From assembly GCA_910579185.1 (NCBI GenBank), contig CAJTTG010000001.1, positions 186,001-250,000 of the forward strand: 64,000 nt of DNA, read 5' to 3'. Shown piece by piece: positions 59,773-64,000 of this stretch. A model generated the notes under the pieces. It saw only the letters and a program-made list of their open reading frames with translations, had not been told where the DNA came from and did no database searches. The stretch comes from an uncultured Muribaculaceae bacterium. GTDB taxonomy: Bacteria > Bacteroidota > Bacteroidia > Bacteroidales > Muribaculaceae. Made by a program: the position numbers and the translations under genes. Numbering within the stretch: position 1 is the first letter of the stretch; every line of letters starts with the position of its first letter.

Positions 59773-61155
59773 ATGTCGAAAAATAAACCAAGTGCAGCAT
59801 GGCGCATAGTCATCATCGTTTTTGTCGTATTGGCATTATTAATCGGTATATCATATATGCCCTTGTCTAAGTGGACCAACGGCCGTTTAAGCAATTTCAA
59901 TCTATTTGGTGATATTCTCAACATAGGATTGCCTGAAGAAGTTGAAATGCCCGGGGCATTCATTGATCCGATGTTGGAGGAAGCTATTAAAGAAGATAAA
60001 CGTGAGATAGATACAACTGCCGTTGCAGATGACGCAAAACCATTAATTGCAATACAGCCTAAAAAAGATGGAAACCAAGTCATTATAGAGGATTATTCCG
60101 AATCGGGTCATGGTCTTGAAAGATTACGTAAAGCTTTCGATGATGGCCGGTTTGCCAGAATCGCGGTAATTGGCGACAGCTATATTGAGGGTGATATATT
60201 TACTGAGGATCTTAGGGAAATGCTCCAAGAGAAGCATGGCGGCAGTGGTGTCGGATATGTCAACATGCACTCCGAATTCCCTGGATTCCGCAAAAGTGTA
60301 AAGCAGGGTGGAGGAAAAGGTTGGAAAGAGTTTGCAGCGAATGCAAAACATGACAGCAAATATATGGGGCTTACTCAGCACTATTATAAACTGACAAGCC
60401 CGACAACATCCACCTATGCCGGTACGTCAGCGTTTACGGGAAATGATAGCTGGAACAGATCGCAATTCCTGTTCATATCACCCGTCGCTACTGAAATCAC
60501 CATAACAGATGCTACCGGTGAAAAATCGTATCCGGTCACGGCATCCGACAGTGTGCAGGCTATTACCATTGACGGCAATACCAATAAGTTTGATGTCAAG
60601 GTGGGCAACACCTCCGTTGTCGGACTTGGAGTATGGCTTTCCGACACCAAGGGAGTCAATGTGGATTGTATGTCTTCACGAGGCTTCTCTGGCATTACTC
60701 TCGGAAAAGTCAATGAAGAATTATCAAAACAGATGGCAAAATATGTGGACTACGATCTAATCATACTTGAATTCGGTATAAACGCCATGTCGGCGAAACA
60801 GACCAATTTCGATACTTATATGAAAAAAATGGTAGAAGTTGTCAAGCATATCCGCGAGTGCTATCCCAATGCAGACATTCTTATGCTCGGAATCGGAGAC
60901 CGTGGGTCGAAGCATGGCTCAGAGGTTCATTCCATGACATCATGCCCATATATGGTTGATGCGCAACGTGAGGCTGCTCGCAGAGCCCGATGCCTGTTCT
61001 GGGATACCAGAGAAGCTATGGGCGGAGAGGACGCGATCGTAGAATGGGTCCGCCAAGGTTGGGCAAACACAGACTATATTCACCTTAATCACAAAGGTGG
61101 ACGCCAGCTTGCCGAGCCATTGTTTAAAGCCATTGAACATAATCTGTCAAAATAA
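59773..61155 (+). CDS. membrane-anchored SGNH-hydrolase-like protein (first of two)
   Basis: 460 residues. One N-terminal membrane helix (about 10-28) without a cleavage site, a linker, then an SGNH/GDSL fold. Block I is AVIGDSYIEGD with Ser136; block III ILEFGINAM supplies Asn; block V TDYIHLNHKG gives Asp434 and His437. Between blocks I and III there is a beta-rich insertion of about 160 residues (carbohydrate-binding-like). Such proteins act with MBOAT acyltransferases as the periplasmic O-acetyl transferase or esterase (compare PatB, AlgX). The stop codon overlaps the next start by one base. Confidence 0.82.
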   Translation: MSKNKPSAAWRIVIIVFVVLALLIGISYMPLSKWTNGRLSNFNLFGDILNIGLPEEVEMPGAFIDPMLEEAIKEDKREIDTTAVADDAKPLIAIQPKKDGNQVIIEDYSESGHGLERLRKAFDDGRFARIAVIGDSYIEGDIFTEDLREMLQEKHGGSGVGYVNMHSEFPGFRKSVKQGGGKGWKEFAANAKHDSKYMGLTQHYYKLTSPTTSTYAGTSAFTGNDSWNRSQFLFISPVATEITITDATGEKSYPVTASDSVQAITIDGNTNKFDVKVGNTSVVGLGVWLSDTKGVNVDCMSSRGFSGITLGKVNEELSKQMAKYVDYDLIILEFGINAMSAKQTNFDTYMKKMVEVVKHIRECYPNADILMLGIGDRGSKHGSEVHSMTSCPYMVDAQREAARRARCLFWDTREAMGGEDAIVEWVRQGWANTDYIHLNHKGGRQLAEPLFKAIEHNLSK

Positions 61156-62471
61156 TGAAATATATATCCGTCATTCTATTCATGTTGCTGCTGCCATTTA
61201 AAATAATGGCACAGGCTGATTCGACTTCCGATACCGAAGATATTGATGAAAGCGATATCAGGGAAAATCCTGTGATCGATTGGAATGACGAGGATTTCGA
61301 TATAACAATCCCTTCATTTGTAAAATCAGCACAAAATGAGATACGATACAATGGTGCGAACTGGAGCGACCTTCGCAAAGCGATAGCAAATGCTTCGGTC
61401 AATCCGATATCTGTTGTGCATATCGGTGATAGCCATATCCAAGCAGATTTTGCTACATCCGAAGTGCGAGACAATCTTCAGTTTGACTATGGTAACGCCG
61501 GTCGTGGGCTGATTACGCCGTTGAAAATAAGTGGGACAAATCAACCTGTCGATTATGAATTTTCAAGCACTCAACCCTGGGATGCCCTGAAATTCATGCG
61601 CCAGAGTTGGAGCCGGACAATGGGTTTCACCGGAACATCCATAACTCCGGCCAACAAAAAATCCAATTTTCTTGTCTCAACCTCAGAACGCGAGGATTTT
61701 AATCCATTTTCGGCCATTACCGTGTTTCATCAGGGGCAGTTTTTTGTGACATCGGTTACTGATGCGGATGGAAAGGCATTGCCATTTGTGGCAGAGCCGT
61801 CAAAAGATTATACCCATATTGTTCTTACAGAGGATGTCACCGCGGCCAGGATTTATTTTGATTCTGCCGGCGATCTCACTTTGTTTGGAGTGAATCTGTC
61901 GGGGATGCGACCCGGGTTGTTTTATCATACGATCGGCAACAATGGCGCGACGTACAATACATACAATAAGGTTGGAACTGTCGGGCAGGGGATTCAACCC
62001 CTCAGCCCGGATCTTGTTATTATTTCTCTTGGGACAAATGAGGCATTCGGAACAGTCAACAAGCGTTTGATAACCGAATCTATTGACCGGCTCGTCAGTG
62101 GAATCAAGACCCATAATCCCGAGGCGCAGATCCTGTTGGTTACGCCAATGGAATGTCAGCGCATCCATTATACAAATGTCAAGACCTCAAAGGGTAAACG
62201 CAAAAAGTCGCGCAGAACTTCCTATACTCGAAAAAAAGGTTATAAAATCAATGACAATATTACCATAGTCCGGGACGCAATTCTGGACTATGCCGACGAT
62301 AAGCATATTGCTGTCTATGATTGGTATTCTATTGCCGGAGGAAAGAACGCCTCAGAGAAATGGATTGCCAATGGCCTATTCAGCGGAGACCGGGTGCATC
62401 TAAGCCATAAAGGCTATAGACTCCAAGGACTTCTGCTGTATCAAGCTCTAAGAAATGCATTTACTAACTAA
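61155..62471 (+). CDS. exported SGNH-hydrolase-like protein (second of two)
   Basis: 438 residues with a cleavable signal peptide (ISVILFMLLLPFKIMAQ). SGNH blocks: VVHIGDSHIQADF with Ser93, ISLGTNEAFG with Asn, and SGDRVHLSHKG with Asp412 and His415. It has the same arrangement as the protein encoded before it, with a beta-rich insertion after block I, so the two are probably old duplicates. Here the enzyme is soluble in the periplasm, or surface-exposed, and not anchored. A basic low-complexity loop (KGKRKKSRRTSYTRKKG) near residue 350 is unusual. Confidence 0.82.
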   Translation: MKYISVILFMLLLPFKIMAQADSTSDTEDIDESDIRENPVIDWNDEDFDITIPSFVKSAQNEIRYNGANWSDLRKAIANASVNPISVVHIGDSHIQADFATSEVRDNLQFDYGNAGRGLITPLKISGTNQPVDYEFSSTQPWDALKFMRQSWSRTMGFTGTSITPANKKSNFLVSTSEREDFNPFSAITVFHQGQFFVTSVTDADGKALPFVAEPSKDYTHIVLTEDVTAARIYFDSAGDLTLFGVNLSGMRPGLFYHTIGNNGATYNTYNKVGTVGQGIQPLSPDLVIISLGTNEAFGTVNKRLITESIDRLVSGIKTHNPEAQILLVTPMECQRIHYTNVKTSKGKRKKSRRTSYTRKKGYKINDNITIVRDAILDYADDKHIAVYDWYSIAGGKNASEKWIANGLFSGDRVHLSHKGYRLQGLLLYQALRNAFTN

Positions 62472-62500
62472 TTTTATCTGGAACTCTCCCAAATTTAATC

Positions 62501-63991
62501 ATGGTTGAATCTCCGATCAGCATAGAAAAATTGATAGACGTATTGAAGTACGATGCCCACAATCCATTGTTTTTCAACACTGGATTGTTTCTCATATTGT
62601 TTGCCGGCTTTATATTGATCTACCAATTGATGCGCAAGTTCAGGACCGCTAAATTCCTGTTTGTAATAGCATTCTCACTATATTTCTATTACAAGTCTTC
62701 GGCGGAGTATTGTTTCATATTGTTGGGCGTATGTATAAGTGACTACTTGCTTGGCATTGCTTTGAGTCATTTGAAAAAGAATTGGAAACGCAGATGTATT
62801 GTCCTTTTAAATGTGACCCTAAATATCGGAATGCTTGTATATTTCAAGTACTTTAATTTGATTTACGAGACATTTGCCAATATTGCAGGGACATCCTTCG
62901 ATCCGTTTGATATTATTCTGCCTGCCGGAATTTCGTTTTTCACATTCAGATCAATAAGCTATATTGTCGACATATACCGTCGGGAAATAACGGCGTGCAC
63001 AGATTTTCTGGCGTATACGTTCTATCTGACATTTTTCCCTCCGCTTCTTGCCGGTCCTGTGGTCAGGGCTAAGGATATGCTTCCGCAGGTTGCTGCAAAT
63101 CCGGTCGCCACAAAGGCTATGGTTAGTGAAGGCCTGTTTCTTATTATGTGTGGATTGGTGAAGAAGGTCGTTGTTGCTGATTTCATATCACAGAATTTTG
63201 TTGACCGTATCTTTGACAATCCGTCATTGTATTCCGGCTTTGAAGTGATGATGGGAGTATATGGTTTCGTAATCCAGCTCTATTGTGATTTTTCAGGATA
63301 TAGCGACATGGCGATAGGTATAGCGTTACTTATGGGCTACCAGTTCTTTGATAACTTCCGGTCGCCATTTAAGGCGCAGAGTCCAACTGAATTCTGGCAC
63401 AGATGGCATATCTCATTGTCGACATGGTTACGGGATTATGTCTATATTCCGTTGGGTGGTAACCGATGTGGAAAAGTGAGACACCATGCAAATCTTATGA
63501 CAACCATGATTGTCGGAGGCCTATGGCATGGCGCATCATGGATGTATGTGATTTGGGGCACACTACAGGGCGTTTTCCTTGTAGGTCATAAGACACTTAA
63601 GAGTGTAACGCCGAAAGTGAAATTGGAGAACAGAAACAAGTGGTGGCGCAGGACCTTCAATATTTTCATCACGTTCAATCTGATTGCAGTCAGCTTCGTG
63701 TTCTTCCGGGCACGTTCGCTAACGACCATAAAAGAAATGTGGGCACAGATCACCGGTAATTTCCACGCGGAGATCGCACCACAGTTTCTGGAAGGATATC
63801 TGGCTATCACGCTTGTGATAATAGGAGCATATCTGATGCATTTCGCGCCCGAAAGATGGACGGCGAAGTTGAAAAAGACCTATAATTCAATTCCGCTTAT
63901 CATTCAGGCCATCGTACTGGTGATAATAATTCTGATCGTTATTCAGACACGCCAGTCCGAGATCCAACCCTTCATTTATTTCCAATATTAA
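62501..63991 (+). CDS. MBOAT family O-acyltransferase (AlgI/PatA/DltB-like)
   Basis: 496 residues with about ten to twelve membrane helices. The MBOAT core is clear: PPLLAGPVVRAKDML, YCDFSGYSDMAIGIALLMG, FWHRWHISLSTWLRDYVYIPLGG and the catalytic His343 in GGLWHGASW. Family members pass acyl groups from the cytoplasm across the membrane to a periplasmic acceptor such as alginate, peptidoglycan or teichoic acid. With the two SGNH proteins just upstream (29 bases) it forms a likely O-acetylation system. The target polymer is not known. Confidence 0.92.
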   Translation: MVESPISIEKLIDVLKYDAHNPLFFNTGLFLILFAGFILIYQLMRKFRTAKFLFVIAFSLYFYYKSSAEYCFILLGVCISDYLLGIALSHLKKNWKRRCIVLLNVTLNIGMLVYFKYFNLIYETFANIAGTSFDPFDIILPAGISFFTFRSISYIVDIYRREITACTDFLAYTFYLTFFPPLLAGPVVRAKDMLPQVAANPVATKAMVSEGLFLIMCGLVKKVVVADFISQNFVDRIFDNPSLYSGFEVMMGVYGFVIQLYCDFSGYSDMAIGIALLMGYQFFDNFRSPFKAQSPTEFWHRWHISLSTWLRDYVYIPLGGNRCGKVRHHANLMTTMIVGGLWHGASWMYVIWGTLQGVFLVGHKTLKSVTPKVKLENRNKWWRRTFNIFITFNLIAVSFVFFRARSLTTIKEMWAQITGNFHAEIAPQFLEGYLAITLVIIGAYLMHFAPERWTAKLKKTYNSIPLIIQAIVLVIIILIVIQTRQSEIQPFIYFQY

Positions 63992-63998
63992 ATATTGG
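63982..63998. repeat. 17-base palindrome at the end of the MBOAT gene
   Basis: CCAATATT, one base, AATATTGG; includes the stop codon of the MBOAT gene. It may be a hairpin in the mRNA end or part of a longer structure beyond the window edge. Confidence 0.4.
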
Positions 63999-64000
63999 CT

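Noticed and set aside
1..64000. CRISPR arrays, rRNA genes, intact insertion sequences, replication origin
   Set aside because: No regularly spaced repeats, rRNA sequence, paired terminal inverted repeats with a transposase, or DnaA-box cluster was recognised on reading through the window.

Overview
The window is chromosomal DNA of a member of the Bacteroidales, most likely a Muribaculaceae-type gut bacterium. Placement at order level rests on promoters of the Bacteroidota form (TTTG or TTG, about 19-20 bases, then TAnnTTTG; clearest at both tRNA genes), a complete Bat aerotolerance operon, DUF4290 and DUF5686 proteins, and the archaeal-type prolyl-tRNA synthetase. The family-level guess is weaker. 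There is no rRNA operon, CRISPR array, complete prophage or intact insertion sequence. Most of the window is dense core genome; the only clearly degraded, accessory-looking stretch is about 4.0-5.5 kb.

Layout. 1-3.9 kb (minus): a tripartite RND efflux operon (outer-membrane channel, lipoprotein adaptor, pump cut by the window edge) with a palindromic operator-like site before its first gene. 4.0-5.5 kb: an unrecognised small gene, a possible short RNA unit and a frameshifted, truncated tyrosine recombinase. 5.5-12.8 kb (minus): a giant alpha-2-macroglobulin-like protein that appears to lack the thioester motif, preceded by an ECF sigma factor, a small membrane protein and a Spy/CpxP-like protein. 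12.9-14.4 kb: tRNA-Glu, a CBM9-like protein and a LysE-type exporter. 14.5-21.8 kb (minus): purH-mreB-mreC-mreD-mrdA-rodA, the elongasome block. 22-29.5 kb: flavodoxin, tRNA-Met, two poorly known proteins, pyruvate phosphate dikinase, rlmD and a CYTH protein. 29.7-35.7 kb (plus): phoH-like gene, a DUF5686 outer-membrane protein, murB and murA (the latter with Asp instead of the catalytic Cys). 35.7-45.8 kb (minus): a DUF2007-UspA fusion, a small HTH protein, and moxR-DUF58-hypothetical-batA-batB-batC-batD-batE. 46.0-50.9 kb (minus): an HU-fold protein with an acidic linker and C-terminal membrane anchor, a small HU partner, proS, an OmpA-like protein, a small acidic protein, rimM and a DUF4290 protein. 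51.0-52.4 kb (minus): fabG with a TetR regulator. 52.5-64 kb (plus): dacB, an acidic protein, rsmI, a coiled-coil lipoprotein, ftsY, rimO, menF, then two SGNH-hydrolase-like proteins and an MBOAT acyltransferase.

Functional themes. Cell-envelope work dominates: wall precursor synthesis (murA, murB), elongation (mre, PBP2, RodA), wall trimming (dacB), protein targeting (ftsY), a likely O-acylation system (MBOAT plus two SGNH proteins), envelope stress sensing (ECF sigma unit, alpha-2-macroglobulin) and efflux. A second theme is ribosome maturation (rlmD, rimM, rsmI, rimO).

Most worth following up: the membrane-anchored HU-like protein and its small HU partner, the double-SGNH/MBOAT cassette, the periodic TGTACA cluster upstream of a secreted protein of unknown function, the operator-like palindrome before the efflux operon, and the possible short RNA beside the integrase remnant. 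No clearly new defence or mobile system was recognised.
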